Positions 38,651 to 50,669 of a stretch of 64,000 bases of DNA are shown in pieces. The notes below the pieces were generated by a model. That model was not told where the DNA came from and searched no databases. It was given only the letters and a program-made list of their open reading frames with translations. The stretch's first letter is position 1, and every line of letters starts with the position of its first letter. Source of the DNA: Ficedula albicollis. Taxonomy: Eukaryota > Chordata > Aves > Passeriformes > Muscicapidae. The stretch covers positions 22,167,874-22,231,873 of the forward strand of contig NC_021671.1 in assembly GCF_000247815.1 (NCBI RefSeq), read 5' to 3'. A program made the position numbers and the translations under genes.

Positions 38651-41600
38651 ACAATGAAAGTCAATAATCTGTCTCAATCAGGTGCTCCAATGTATTATCA
38701 TTTCCATCAGGCCAGTCTGCTGCAAGACTGTTATATATGAAAATAGTTCTGAGATTTAATTCACAGAGATTTTAAGATGTAGCCTTAGAACTCCCTAGGA
38801 ACACTCACTGTATTCTCTGCATTTTCCATGTGGCACTATTTTTTGTGTTGCTGCACCAAAGTTCTTTACAGGTCTCCCAAAAGAATGTTAGCAGTGATAA
38901 AGTCTTAGTTCCAGAATTATCAAATTTCTTTTCTGATGTAAGGAAGAGCAATGCTTTACAACCAAAGGATTAAAGATTTAAAGCAACTTTGTGATTAGGC
39001 TGCTGTGTATGCTGTTCAATAACTTCCTGAGGAGTTGTGTGTCAAGGAATTTTTTTTTCATACAAAGTGAAAAACAGATTGTAGAATTTCAATACTATGC
39101 TTTGGGCAATGAGATCAATTAAAATGGTTAAGGCATGCATGGAAAACCAGGTCAGCAGATAGTATCAAATGAAACCTGTCATAAGTAAAAGGGATTCCAA
39201 GGAAGTTCTGAGTTTTCTTCTTAGTACATATAGATCTATTAAGCATATTGAGCATTGAATGTACTCCAAAAGCAATCAAAGTTTAGCATTATCTTATACT
39301 TCTATTTTTATTTGGGGCCATTTTGAATGTACAAAGGTTTATACTTATATCTGTCTCTCTCTCTCTTTGTACATATTCCAAGTAAGAAACATGTATGGTT
39401 TAAAAAGTACCATTAGTAATTTATTTTACAAGACTTACATGTTTTATATGGATAATATAAGTTATCAGTTGAAGAGTTACAATACATTCTTCTGCGGGAA
39501 TCAGAAATATCCATTTAATCATTATTATTCACTAGGATGATTATTTGGGCTTTTTCCATATATAAGGAACCAGCCAAGAAGTTCTCCTGGACAGGGGGCA
39601 GGGTGGAGGAAGGGGAGTTTCCTACTCCACAGGAAATACCAGAAGGGATTGACTCTTGAGGAAGCAGTATCACTAAGAGCAGTGATGGCTTCCAAAGGCA
39701 TGCTGTTAAACTTTACCTGAATCATTTCTAGATTGCTGTTATTATTACAAGGCATATGCTAAATCAGAGTTTGAGACACCAGCTTCCCAAAACTCCTGAA
39801 ACTTTCCTAATAGAATAAATATCCCTTGATCCTGGAAGCACCTTGTACAGGCTGATGATGACTGGTTGTCACCCATCCTCTACTGGTCATGACCTGCAAT
39901 GGAAAAACCTTCAGAGGTGAGCGTTCCCAAATCCAGTTCCAAACTGATTTTGGACATCACCACAGAAAGTCACAGAACTTTTAATTCAATTTAATTGGTT
40001 GTGGTTTGGGTTTTTGTTGTTTGTTTGGCTGGTTGGGTGGGTGGGTGGTTGTTGTGTAAGCTCAGACAAAACTCCCTGAGTTCTATCACAGCTAGGTCAC
40101 TTCAGACTCATCCAGAATCTGGTAGGTTTCATGTTTGTAATGTTTTTGCTGGGGCACTGTGATAGAAAACTAGAAAATACTGTTAGCTTTATAATCCCAG
40201 ATAAATCAACTGTCACTCTCAAATATGACCTTCACTAGCAGTCCAATAAGAAACAAGAGACTCAAAATCTTGGGGGCAAATAATTTGTTGAGGAAGTCCA
40301 GTTCCTTCAGAAACTAAGGGAGCTTGTGCATATCTGGTATCTCTTATCTCTTATGAATAAGTCAAGAGCATCTTGAATGCTGTTTTGTCTGTTAGTAATT
40401 TGCATGGATTTGGAAAATTATGCATAGTCAGCCAGCCAAAAGGAATGTCTGAGTTACTTCTGATTTTCATCTTGCAGTGCTTCACACTATCTCTCATAAT
40501 ATGGGGAGAAATGAGGAATGTTTAAATTATATTGCTAAGAAATTATCTAATTTTCATGGACAGATTCCTTTTCATTGGCCTTAAGGCAAACAGAGCTGAC
40601 ACGTGTTCCTTATTCCACATGGAATTCAAGCACTAACCTTACTGAATCCAAACAAGTTCACTGCATGCAAGGATATCTTGTACAATGTTTTTTCAAAATG
40701 AGAATTGCACCAGAAACAAGGCAATGGCTTAGAAAGAAATGGTTTTGTCTAGTCAGAGCCTTGTGTTTGCCTGTAGGAAATAATACATGCCTTAATGTTT
40801 CTCCATATATAGAATAAAGATTTGTTTTACATGTTATAAATGTGAAACTTTTCAACATATTTGTACCCATTAATTTGATTTAATTAAAGATCTTTATTGC
40901 AAATTTTGCCCTATCTCTAGAGGGGAGGCTTAGAAATCCTTTTGTCAGACAACTTCCCAAAAATGCTGGGCATTTTTTTACTGCAGGACTGAACCTTCTT
41001 GCTGGGAGAACTGCCCTGGCTATGAATTGTAGTGTAAAAGCTGGTTTCACTATAATCTTGCTTTTTTGTTGCTGCAATGGGGAAGCATCTATAGAAATCA
41101 GTGGAGAAATTTACATGAAGCCACCATGGAAGCTTTGCTGGTGACTTTGTGACATGAAGGTATTAATCCAAATTTTCAGGGACACTATGAGGAGGGAAGG
41201 CTCAAGCAAAAGGACAAAGAAAAGTGAATGACAAGGAATATAATGATCCCACATAAGAGAGAGAGGTTCTAGAACAAAGAAACATGAAGCAGGAAAAATC
41301 AAAATAGATTTCCAGGTCTAAAATGTCAGGAATATAAGTAAGAAGAGGTCTATTAAAATTCTTATTTGTTAATAATCTATCCAAAAGTGATCCCTGTAAA
41401 AGTTTGGAAACACTGTTACAGATACACAAAGTTTCAATGAGAAAGCCGCTTTTCCCTTACATTGAAATTTTTGATTTTGTAAAAAAGGTTTTGTATGCAA
41501 CTGCCTATTACCTAATAAAGCTAGGGTTTTGGATACTGAAATTGGTGCTTAGCAATTTTAAACCTTTTTGGCTAACACATGCATTATTTATGTTACAGTA

Positions 41601-42019
41601 TTGCTAAGAAAGCTGCACCCAATTTTACTGGGTGACCAGAATAAACATAACCATTCTTAAAAAAACCTTATCATTTATCTAGCCAACACAGGGAAATTGT
41701 AGGACATCTAAAATTACAATGTTTTAGTTAGGGAAACAGACTTAATAGAAAATTGGAGGTAGGATTCATCTTTATCTATTTACAGGCGTGTTTTAAATGA
41801 CTAATCTGTCTTCTCTTTGTAGGTGGTGGAGAGAAGGTACAAATTATCTGATCTGTTTTTGAGTACTGGTGCAAGGTTTAATGAATACTACTCTAGAGGT
41901 GCCCCTTTCTGTGTTATCAGTAGCTGATACTGAGATAAGTAGCTCAGATGGGACTTTTTTTTTTTTTCACAAAATTAAAAATAAAAAGCCAGAAAGCATT
42001 TGTTAACCACAATTTGAGC
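38651..42019. other. AT-rich sequence with minor simple repeats
   Basis: Holds a short CT run at about 39352-39366 and a G/T-rich stretch (TTGG/GGGT units) at about 40008-40057. No open frame over 95 codons, no exon or transposon recognised. Confidence 0.5.
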
Positions 42020-42077
42020 TTTTTAGAGGACTTCTATATGTACCAGTTCATTTTTATGGCCAATGTATCTGTAGAAG

Positions 42078-42144
<67 letters not shown>
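42078..42144. repeat. 67-base C homopolymer, likely artefact
   Basis: A pure run of 67 C next to a gap. Such runs are known from reads whose signal failed (poly-G calls in two-colour chemistry, seen here as poly-C on the other strand). It replaces the TTAGTA array that follows the same flank on the other side. Confidence 0.85.
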
Positions 42145-42150
42145 TTTTTT

Positions 42151-42211
42151 NNNNNNNNNNNNNNNNNNNNNNNNNNNNNNNNNNNNNNNNNNNNNNNNNN
42201 NNNNNNNNNNN
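42151..42211. other. Assembly gap (61 N)
   Basis: Unresolved bases in the given sequence. Confidence 1.
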
Positions 42212-42268
42212 TTTTTTAGAGGACTTCTATATGTACCAGTTCATTTTTCTGGCCAATGTATCTGTAGA

Positions 42269-42503
42269 ATTAGTATTAGTATTAGTATTAGTATTAGTAT
42301 TAGTATTAGTATTAGTATTAGTATTAGTATTAGTATTAGTATTAGTATTAGTATTAGTATTAGTATTAGTATTAGTATTAGTATTAGTATTAGTATTAGT
42401 ATTAGTATTAGTATTATTAGTATTATTAGTATTATTAGTATTATTATCACTATTATTACTATTATTATTACAATTATTATTGCGATTATTATTATTATTT
42501 TAA
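42269..42503. repeat. (ATTAGT)n microsatellite grading into 9-mer and 3-mer repeats
   Basis: About 25 pure copies of ATTAGT (42269-42416) change to the 9-mer TATTATTAG (three to four copies) and then to an imperfect ATT repeat ending near 42503. The period moves 6 to 9 to 3, as if each boundary arose by adding or losing an ATT. Leucine/valine and isoleucine/serine frames across it are translations of the repeat only. Confidence 0.97.
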
Positions 42504-43301
42504 TTCTTTGCCAATATACATAAAATTGTCACAGACGTTATGTGCATTGCTATATAGAATGCCATATACATGATATACACTGAACTCTTGATATAGGTTA
42601 TTTTGGGATCCCTCGTGCTTTAGTTTTCCATATCAAATGTTATTTTTGCAGAATGTGAGAAATTTTTTAAAATTTGAGAAAAAAATCAAGACACTCCATT
42701 GTGTGCTGAAACTTGCTTACTGCAAGGAGTCAACACATTCTCAAATGCAGAACTGCATAAAAGATGAAGTGAACTGTGCCACTGGTTGTGGGAGGCAGCT
42801 GAGTGTTTCTAGAGAGCAATTCCCCAGGGATCAGGGGTTTTATTCCAGCCATAAATATGAATACTTTACAGGATAGAAACAATAGAGGCTGCGTTAGAGG
42901 CAGCCTTTTAAGAGTTTTGATACTTTCAACTACTTTCCTACTCGCCTCATAACCATTCCTTCATATTTGTACTTTCCACCTACAAACTGCTGTTATCCTA
43001 CTCAGTAGTCTTCTTTTCCTTCTCCATCTATCCTTAGAAGTGCTACTTTTAAAAGTTCAGCTGGATTTACAATGTGAAGAATTTACCACAGTTAGAAGTC
43101 CAGTGCAGAAGCTATTGGAATGTGTTACAAGAGTCATAATGTTGCTGGTTGAGGTGAAGGCAGCTTTGTCAGCCTGTGTCATTATTTTTTGAGCTTACTA
43201 TAGTAAATATTTTTATTTTTTTAGAAAAAAGAGTGTATGCTACTTTTATGAAAACAGAATCACTGCTTTTCATTATCAAATCTTCTCTCCAGTTAGGCTT
43301 T
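42504..43301. other. AT-rich sequence, nothing recognised
   Basis: One 79-codon frame (42637-42876 plus) without a domain. Nothing else. Confidence 0.5.
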
Positions 43302-43706
43302 GTTAGAGCACTCTCTCTAGTTTAAAAACATCTTTTTTAAAAAAAACCCACAAATGACACAGGGTTTCTGGTTCAGCAGGGATATTTACATTTTAAGTTT
43401 CCAGGATTAATTTAATAAATTACTCCATTTATTGCAGTTATTTAGTTTAGGTTAGAGCACTCTCTCTAGTTTAAAAACATCTGTTTTTAAAAAAAAAAAC
43501 CACAAATGACACAGGGTTTCTGGTTCAGCAGAGATATTTACATTTTAAGTTTCCAGGATTAATTTAATAAATTACTGCATTTATTGTAGTTATTTAGTTT
43601 AAACCACAAATGACACAGGGTTTCTGGTTCAGCAGAGATATTTACATTTTAAGTTTCCAGGATTAATTTAATAAATTACTGCATTTATTGTAGTTATTTA
43701 GTTTAA
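43302..43706. repeat. Two-and-a-half-copy tandem repeat of 149-150 bp
   Basis: Copy 1 is 43302-43450, copy 2 is 43451-43600, and a partial copy 3 is 43601-43706. Copy 3 lacks about 45 bp at its left end. Copies 2 and 3 share AGCAGAGATA, TTACTGCATT and TTGTAGTT, whereas copy 1 has AGCAGGGATA, TTACTCCATT and TTGCAGTT. Copies 2 and 3 are therefore the younger pair. Confidence 0.97.
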
Positions 43707-46700
43707 TATTGCACAAGGTTTGTCTTCATACTTTGCACATGGCAAATGCATACTAAACATCTCTCTCTACAAACAGCACCTGGTTTCAAAAGACACTTGC
43801 AGAAATATTTTCAACAGTGGACATCTAATTCAAAGGTCTTGCACAAAAAGGAAGGAAGGCATGATAGATACTTCAGTGAGTCAAGGAATGTTCCCACGTG
43901 AGAATCAATTGTTGCATTATTTATGTCTCTTTCTAGCAGTGAATGTTAAACAGTGTGGACCAAGCAAGGAGTTCTTTGGTATATGCTCCCTTTTGTGACA
44001 GCATGGCAATATCAGAGCAAAATTTTTCCATAATTTTTTTTTTCTTGGAAAGTACTTACAATACTCAACAGTATCCATGCAACAAGACATTAACAACAGC
44101 TCCAGCTGTTCCCAGCTGCTTATGCTGTGTATTATTTTCAGGGCTGAAAATCTTGCAGTTGCTCTCTAAAACTAGCTGGGAAAACCATCAGAAATATGAG
44201 ATCTCCTATAGAGATGAAGACAACATAAGACTTTTGTGACCTTGACAAGGTTAGGGTAAGCTTTGGCAGTTCAGTAATTCTGTTTTCTACTAATAATATG
44301 GTTTGTGACATCCCTGTTGTCAACCCTGCTCACATGGTTGGGTTCTTCCAGTTTAAAAAAAAAAAGTTTTCCTGAAGAGATGTTACCTTCCTTTTCTGCC
44401 TTTGCAATAACTAGGGAGGCATCATATAGCTGAGCTCACTGTGATGCTTTCTGAAACAAGTGGAGGAGCAAACAGCCCAATATTATCCTGACCACCGAGG
44501 AGGCAGTGACCTGGTGTAAATGACACTGTGGTTCTAGTGATGCCTACTCCAGGAAGCCCTGCAAAAGGGCAGAACATCAAGAAAGTAATAAAACAGTGTA
44601 CCAGATAGGTACTTACAGACTGTTAACACTGCCACACCTGAGCCTTGTCCATAGGTTAACCTGGAAAATAGGGATTTTGTCCAGCAGATACCATTTATAT
44701 ACTGAAAAGAAGCTGACAACTCTGCCTTCCTCTCTCTGACTGAAAGAGTTTTTTTTCTTATTGAGATCATGAGTTGAACAAATGAATCTTGAAGGGTCTG
44801 GAAGTAAATCTAGGCTCTGAGATACATTAGTACTAAACTGGAAGAGCCTCAGAATGTACAGATATTAGAAATAGAATAGAGTAGCTGCAGACAAAACAGT
44901 AGCAACTAGCTTTAAGGAGAGGAGGGAAAGAAGGGGATAAAATGTGGCCCATCTGTGTCTGTTTCCCACTGTGCTTCTCCTCCTCTGCACATCCAGAGTT
45001 GGAGGGGAGGAACAAATCATGCTTGATCAAGCTAAGTTCAAATTTGACCATCAAGAGATTCTGGTTGCTAGTCAGTAAGAATGGCAGCTAATGTTGACAC
45101 ACTGTATTTGAACATAAGGGGAAAGCTGTGAATTCTAATTTCACTAGCCCAGCTTATAGCTCTGAAACCAGCACTAACTCATGCACTAACCAAATCTTAT
45201 GTTACCATGGTGAGTGGGTCCTTAGGAAGAGACAGTTTCATTTGCTTGTGCAACAAATCACAGTCAACATCCCACAGCCCCACCATATTCAGGTCTACAT
45301 TAGACAAAAAATTGCATGAAGTCCTGCTGGGACTCGTAGAAATACAGTTCACAGTTGTGGTGGTTGTGGGAGTTTTGCAGACATTTGAAGGAAATGCAAA
45401 GTAACGTCAAAACTGGCAGTAAGTTAATTACTTGTATTAGAAAGTTCTTTTAATTCTTGCCAATGCCTAAATACTTAATGGCAGCAAATCTGTCTAACTG
45501 TTTCAGGGCCTTCCTAGCTCTATGTTTTTGCATTAGAGATCCAGGGCATTTTACACACCTCAGGTGTTTTAAAAAATATACTGCCAATGCAGTGTTAAAT
45601 CTCTTGTTCTTGAGAAAAATTATATCTGTCCTGTTTGTGAAAGATATTTTAAATTGACAGAGGTCCTCTTGTTTTCTAAATTAGCAGGTATCAAATGTGC
45701 TGAATAAATCTTTCTTGCCCTTTCACAAAGCAGAAGAGATTTTATTCAGATGTTGAAGTGAATGATCTGTGCTCTGGGTAAAGGTAGTCTCTAGATAAAG
45801 ATAGCTTACAGTGCAAGAATGAATTTTTGTTAAATTCACCTATGGGCATAATTTGTATTCTAATATCAGCCATATAAAACTGGTCAATCTGGGCTGATGT
45901 TCCATGAGAGATTGTACTGATTTTGGCAGAACTGATTCATTTATAGCAAATTAATTTATCCCCTCATGATATTGCGTGACAGACTCTCTTTCCAGGAAAA
46001 GGCAACCACATAATTTTTGTGGTCTTTTGGTCCAGCCATTTTTAACAAATGATAAGGATTTTACATGTCATAAACCAGCAACAGTTATCTTTAATTTGCA
46101 TTAGCATGCAAAGCATGTTCATAAATGAATTAAGTATGTAAAAATACATAATTTATAGCAAATAAATATAGCAAATAAATGTTAAGCATTTATATGTTTA
46201 AATTTTCACAGTGGACACTTAAGCTAACAAATAATAATATTGTGTGAGTGGATTGGTTAATAAAATAGCTATTCATTTCTTGCATATATGCCATAGGAGA
46301 TACATACGTACAGAATACGAAGGAATATGAGGTCTTGCTCTGTTTTGCTGAAGCCCTGTAGTGCTGTTTTGTGCCATCATATCTGGTGTGGTGTTTTAAG
46401 AGGACTACACCAGTGTCCATTCGTTTCACTCAGAACCATGTGCCTACAGAACATTGTCTCTTCCCAAGGTAAATGGTTAAAGAGGTAATTACTGTAGTGG
46501 AAGAAGACAAAGACACAAAATATGGTATAAAATAAGATCATTTAAATGTAGAGCAGAGAATTATAACATTTATTTCTTCTATTCTTTAGCTGTTTCTTTT
46601 GTCTTAAGCAGTCTGAACTTGAGTTCATTTTACCGGCTCAAATAAATTCAAAGCAACTCCTTCTAACCCTAATGATATCCTGGCATATAAATTCTTGCAT

Positions 46701-47050
46701 TCTTGTGTTAGTGGCAGAAGATGTCTTCACTGCAGAAAAGAGAGATTTCTAATTCACTACAAATTACATTTCAAAATTTGATCTCACTCTAAATCATCTG
46801 ATCAAGTGGAACTATTCAAAGTTTCCTGAGAACTACAAATTTGTTAGAATGTCCATTTTGTAACAGCATCAAATGTTGCCTCACTGACCACATGTTCCCC
46901 AGACCCTTTAGCAATATGACTGAATTTCTTAAATGTGGATAAACTCACTGAACAGCTGAATGCATCACGAGTCTGTGGGGTAAACCCAGGCTGCTGTGGC
47001 CCTGGCTTCAAGGAAGGGCATGACTGTATCTGATCAGACTGCCCTGCATC
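43707..47050. other. AT-rich sequence, no gene supported
   Basis: Open frames of 92-98 codons at 43720-43998 and 43943-44239 (plus) have no recognisable domain. No transposon or RNA gene was recognised. Confidence 0.5.
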
Positions 47051-47336
47051 TTGCTCTGCCTCTCCTCACAGCCAGGTGGGCTCAGGGCTCCTGGGTCTTG
47101 GTGGATTTCATAGAACCCCTGATCTCCAAAGATGAAGATAATTTAGCCAAAGGTACACCAAACAAAGGATCTTGAGCTTGCTTCTCTAAATATTTTGCTC
47201 TGCCTCTCCTCACAGCCAGGTGGGCTCAGGGCTCCTGGGTCTTGGTGGATTTCATAGAACCCCTGATCTCCAAAGATGAAGATAATTTAGCCAAAGGTAC
47301 ACCAAACAAAGGATCTTGAGCTTGTTTCTCTAAATC
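47051..47336. repeat. 144-bp tandem duplication
   Basis: Copies 47051-47194 and 47195-47336 share TTGCTCTGCCTCTCCTCACA through GGATCTTGAGCTTG and differ only at about two bases near the end (CTTGCTTCTC versus CTTGTTTCTC, and AAATATT versus AAATCTT). Confidence 0.97.
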
Positions 47337-48758
47337 TTATGTGAAAAATGGCAATAAGCTGTATTGTCACTTTTGATAAATGGACAGAGTTTATGCTTTA
47401 CCCATTCCCATGAGAATGATTTAGTCAGCTGCCTCCTGTGTACCTATTTACCCTCATTAGCCTAGCAATGGGCTATCCAAACTGGACCCTTTACAAAATA
47501 ATCTTCAGTATCTTCTGCAAAAATCACATTTGTATTTTATTTCAGAGGCCTAGGAAATCAGTCTGCACCACAGATTAGTTTGAAGAAATAGCAGTTAGGA
47601 AAAGCAAACAGCTTGGAAAGTAACCATGTTTGATACCAGAGCTCATGAAAGACAGTAAACATGAAACCTACAGATACAGGTTTCACAGGGTTTCTTTTCA
47701 GAGGAAAAATGTGTGATAAACAGTGTTTTTTGAAAAGAGAAAATTTTTTTCATTTGAGTTATTAATTTTTACTCTTGACCATTATTCCTCCACTGGTTCA
47801 TAGCATGTTATATCAAATAATAATATGGTATCATAGCAACATAAAGGAAACCAGTCTCACAGATTCTGAAGATGCTGATATCATTATATTTAGCTATTGC
47901 AAAACAATGACTGAGCTGGCATCTTCAAATAGCTTTATTTTCTGGTTAAAAAAGTGGTGCTACTATCTGATATGACATTGTGCCTCTAAGTTGCTTGAGG
48001 CTTTTTTTAAAGAGTCTCTAAAAGTCAATTCTTTTTCTGCTAAACAACTTTGTCATGGCCTTGGCTCTTCAACTAGCTGTGCTGGAAAATATTTTTCTTT
48101 CTTTTTAATGTCAACCACCAACCCAAAGCTGTTATTGCAATAACACTGAAAAAACTATGTACCAGCTAACATCCCCTGCTGTGCAGTCTCTTTTTTCATG
48201 TGTGGATGGGAAAAAAGCTATTTCAAAAAACAACTCACTAAGTTGCATAACATTAACTAGGTTCAAAATAAAAGGAGCTTAAACAATATTTTTTATATAT
48301 GCAAGTGTTTTAAAGCTTATCTTTCTGACCTCTAACACTGTAGTGTTAGATCTGGGTGGGAAAAAGAGATGTAAATAAATTGACTTCTTTCAAGAAGCTG
48401 CAAAAAGTATCAGACGTTCAAGCTGTATAATTATTTTTTTCCTTCAGAATACCTGCAAGCATGTTCACATTCTCAATTTTTAGTAATCTGACAGCTATGG
48501 AAATAAAATTCTGCACTCTTTTGAGAATAAACAGCTCAGAAAATTACTGTGAGGTATAGATGCAACAAAATTCATGCACTGGAAATGGCACATGCTTTTT
48601 GCAAGGCATCTACCTGAACTCCAGGACGTTTGCAAGCATTTTTGCCACCGTCATTTTGGGTTTTGTACAGAAATGTGTGTTCTTCCCTCCCATCAAGGGC
48701 TGCCTTTGCAGCTCGTGCCGTGCCTCGCAGCTCCATCTGGTGGGGAAGGGCAGAGAAC
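47337..48758. other. AT-rich sequence turning GC-rich at its right edge
   Basis: No gene recognised. From about 48640 the G+C content rises sharply and CpG dinucleotides appear (CACCGTC, GTGCCGTGCCTCGC, AACGCGG), leading into the minisatellite. Confidence 0.5.
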
Positions 48759-49595
48759 GCGGATGGCCTGAGATGGATGGTCCCAGCTGGATGATCCCAG
48801 CTGGATCGTCCGGGCTGCATGGTCTGAGCTGGATGGTCCGGGCTGGATGGTCCCAGCTGGATGATCCCAGCTGGATCGTCCGGGTCCGGGCTGGATGATC
48901 CAGCCTGCATGGTCTGAGCTGGATGATCTGGGCTGGATGGTCTGGGCTGGATGATCCAGGCTGGATGGTCTGAGCTGGATGGTCTGAGCTGCATGGTCTG
49001 AGCTGGATGATCCGGGCTGGATACTCTGCATGGTCTGAGCTGGATGGTCCGGGCTGGATACTCTGGGCTGGATGATCCCAGCTGGATGATCCAGGCTGCA
49101 TGGTCTGAGCTGGATGGTCCGGGCTGGATGGTCCGGGCTGGATGGTCCGGGCTGGATGATCCGGGCTGGATGGTCTGGGCTGGATGGTCCGGGCTGGATG
49201 ATCCAGCCTGCATGGTCTGAGCTGGATGGTCCTGGCTGGATGGTCCTGGCTGGATGATCCAGCTTGCATGGTCTGAGCTGGATGATCTGGGCTGGATGGT
49301 CTGAGCTGGGTGGTCTGAGCTGCATGGTCTGGGCTGGATGATCCGGGCTGGATGGTCTGAGCTGGGTGTTCTGAGCTGCATGGTCTGGGATGGTCCGGGC
49401 TGGATGGTCCGGGCTGGATGGTCCGGGCTGGATGATCCGGGCTGGATGGTCTGGGCTGGATGGTCCGGGCTGGATGATCCAGCCTGCATGGTCTGAGCTG
49501 GATGGTCCTGGCTGGATGGTCCTGGCTGGATGATCCAGCTTGCATGGTCTGAGCTGGATGATCTGGGCTGGGTAGTCCAGGCTGGATGAAGGATG
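48759..49595. repeat. GC-rich minisatellite, 14-bp unit, about 59 copies
   Basis: The unit is CTGGATGGTCYGRG with common variants CTGGATGATCCGGG, CTGCATGGTCTGAG and CTGGATGATCCAGC. Because 14 is not a multiple of 3, the minus strand stays open in all three frames (311-346 codons) and each translation repeats every 14 residues (SSPDHPARTIQPGP). These frames are therefore repeat translations, not genes. A higher-order unit exists: a block at about 49121-49290 recurs 276 bp later at about 49397-49566, equal to 19 units plus a 10-bp partial unit. The variant CTGGATGATCCAG is a perfect palindrome around its central base. CpGs recur in many units. A 70-bp spacer separates it from the LTR on its right. 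Confidence 0.97.
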
Positions 49596-49664
49596 TGGCT
49601 CGAGATCAGCACTGTACAGAGCCCAGCTGGAGCGGGTTGTGCCAGCCTGGACCAGCTCTGTCAT

Positions 49665-50216
49665 TGTTTCAGCTGGGGTACACTTAACACCTTCTCAGTA
49701 CACAGTGCTTTATTTTGGATTTAGAATGTGAATGGTGTTGATAACATGCTGGTGTTTTGGTTTTTTACCAAATCACGTTTATCCTAAACAAGGGCTATTT
49801 TCTTCCTTGTCTCATGCTCTGCCAGTGAGGAGGTAGGCAAACGAACAAACTGGGGGGAAACATAGATGGGCCAGGTGACCTGAAGTAACCAAAGGGATAT
49901 TCCACAACACAGAATGTCATACTTTGTGTGTAAACTGGGGGAATTGCCTGAAAGGTTGGCCAGTTTGGGTTTGGGAAGAGGGCTCTGTCAGCAGCTGGTG
50001 AGCAATTGCACTGTGCATCACTTGTTGGGGTTTTTTCCTTTTTATTATCATTATTAATACTTACCATTATCTTTGTATTTTACTTTATTTTCAATTATTT
50101 AACTGGTCTTATCTCAATGTACAAGTTTTACTTCAGTGCTCCTCCTCATTCCACTGAAGTGGGGGCAAAGAGAGGGGGGTGGTGTTTTATCTCCAGCTGG
50201 ACTTAAAACCATGACA
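49665..50216 (+). mobile_element. Solo ERV LTR, copy 1 of a family present twice here
   Basis: Starts TGTTTCAGCTGGGG and ends ACCATGACA, giving TG...CA termini. Shared with the element at 54768-55263, in the same order, are CTCTGCCAGTG, AAGGGATATTCCA...CACAGAA, the degenerate TATA region and GTGAGCAATTGCACTGTGCA followed by TCACTTGTT (49998-50026 here, 55078-55106 there). I also recognise the pattern from a common avian ERV LTR. The TATA box of the family has decayed here to GTGTGTAAACTGGGG. No retroviral genes flank it, so it is a solo LTR. Plus orientation follows the family's U3-R-U5 order. Confidence 0.85.
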
Positions 50217-50334
50217 GACTCTGATTCCAGTAGCTCATCATTAAACTCTTTCCAACACTAAAGAGAAAAAACAGGACTTGTTCTGCATTCCCCCATGCGA
50301 TTGTGTTAGTTACAGAATTATGTAAGTGCAAAGG

Positions 50335-50669
50335 AGGCTACCAAGTTGACCCAAGAGAATGAAGCACCTCTCCTGTGAGGAAAGGCTGAGAGAACTGTTT
50401 GTCCAGCCTGGGACAGAGAAGGCTTTGGGGTCACCTACTTGTGTCCTTTCAGTACCTGAAGGGAGCCTACAAGAGAGATGAAGAAAGTCTATTGTCAAGG
50501 AGAGGCTACCAAGTTGACCCAAGAGAATGAAGCACCTCTCCTGTGAGGAAAGGCTGAGAGAACTGTTTGTCCAGCCTGGGACAGAGAAGGCTTTGGGGTC
50601 ACCTACTTGTGTCCTTTCAGTACCTGAAGGGAGCCTACAAGAGAGATGAAAAAAGTCTATTGTCAAGGA
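50335..50669. repeat. 168-bp tandem duplication inside CR1
   Basis: Copies 50335-50502 and 50503-50669 share AGGCTACCAAGTTGACCCAA through GTCTATTGTCAAGG and differ by one base (GATGAAGAAAG versus GATGAAAAAAG). The unit is part of the CR1, so the duplication happened after insertion. Confidence 0.97.

Larger units (their letters stand above)
42020..42269. other. Assembly scar: duplicated 57-bp flank around poly-C and an N gap
   Basis: The sequence TTTTTAGAGGACTTCTATAT through TATCTGTAGAA occurs at 42020-42076 and again at 42213-42269, with one mismatch (TTTATGG versus TTTCTGG). Between the copies lie 67 Cs, six Ts and 61 Ns. The right copy runs straight into the TTAGTA array, while the left copy runs into poly-C. 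The simplest reading is that two contigs overlapping by 57 bp were scaffolded without merging, so the gap contains no real missing DNA. Confidence 0.9.

Noticed and set aside
41948..42523. Open frame with polyproline and Ser-Ile repeats
   Set aside because: It runs through the poly-C artefact, the N gap and the TTAGTA array.
45310..45362. Possible minus-strand promoter motif of the ACTACRNNTCCCAG type
   Set aside because: The first base of the core differs (TCTACGAGTCCCAG), there is no CpG island or exon beside it, and one 14-base match in 64 kb is weak.
48572..49664. Three overlapping minus-strand open frames of 311-346 codons
   Set aside because: They are translations of the 14-bp minisatellite in all three frames, repeating every 14 residues. 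Being open in every frame is a property of the unit, not a sign of coding.
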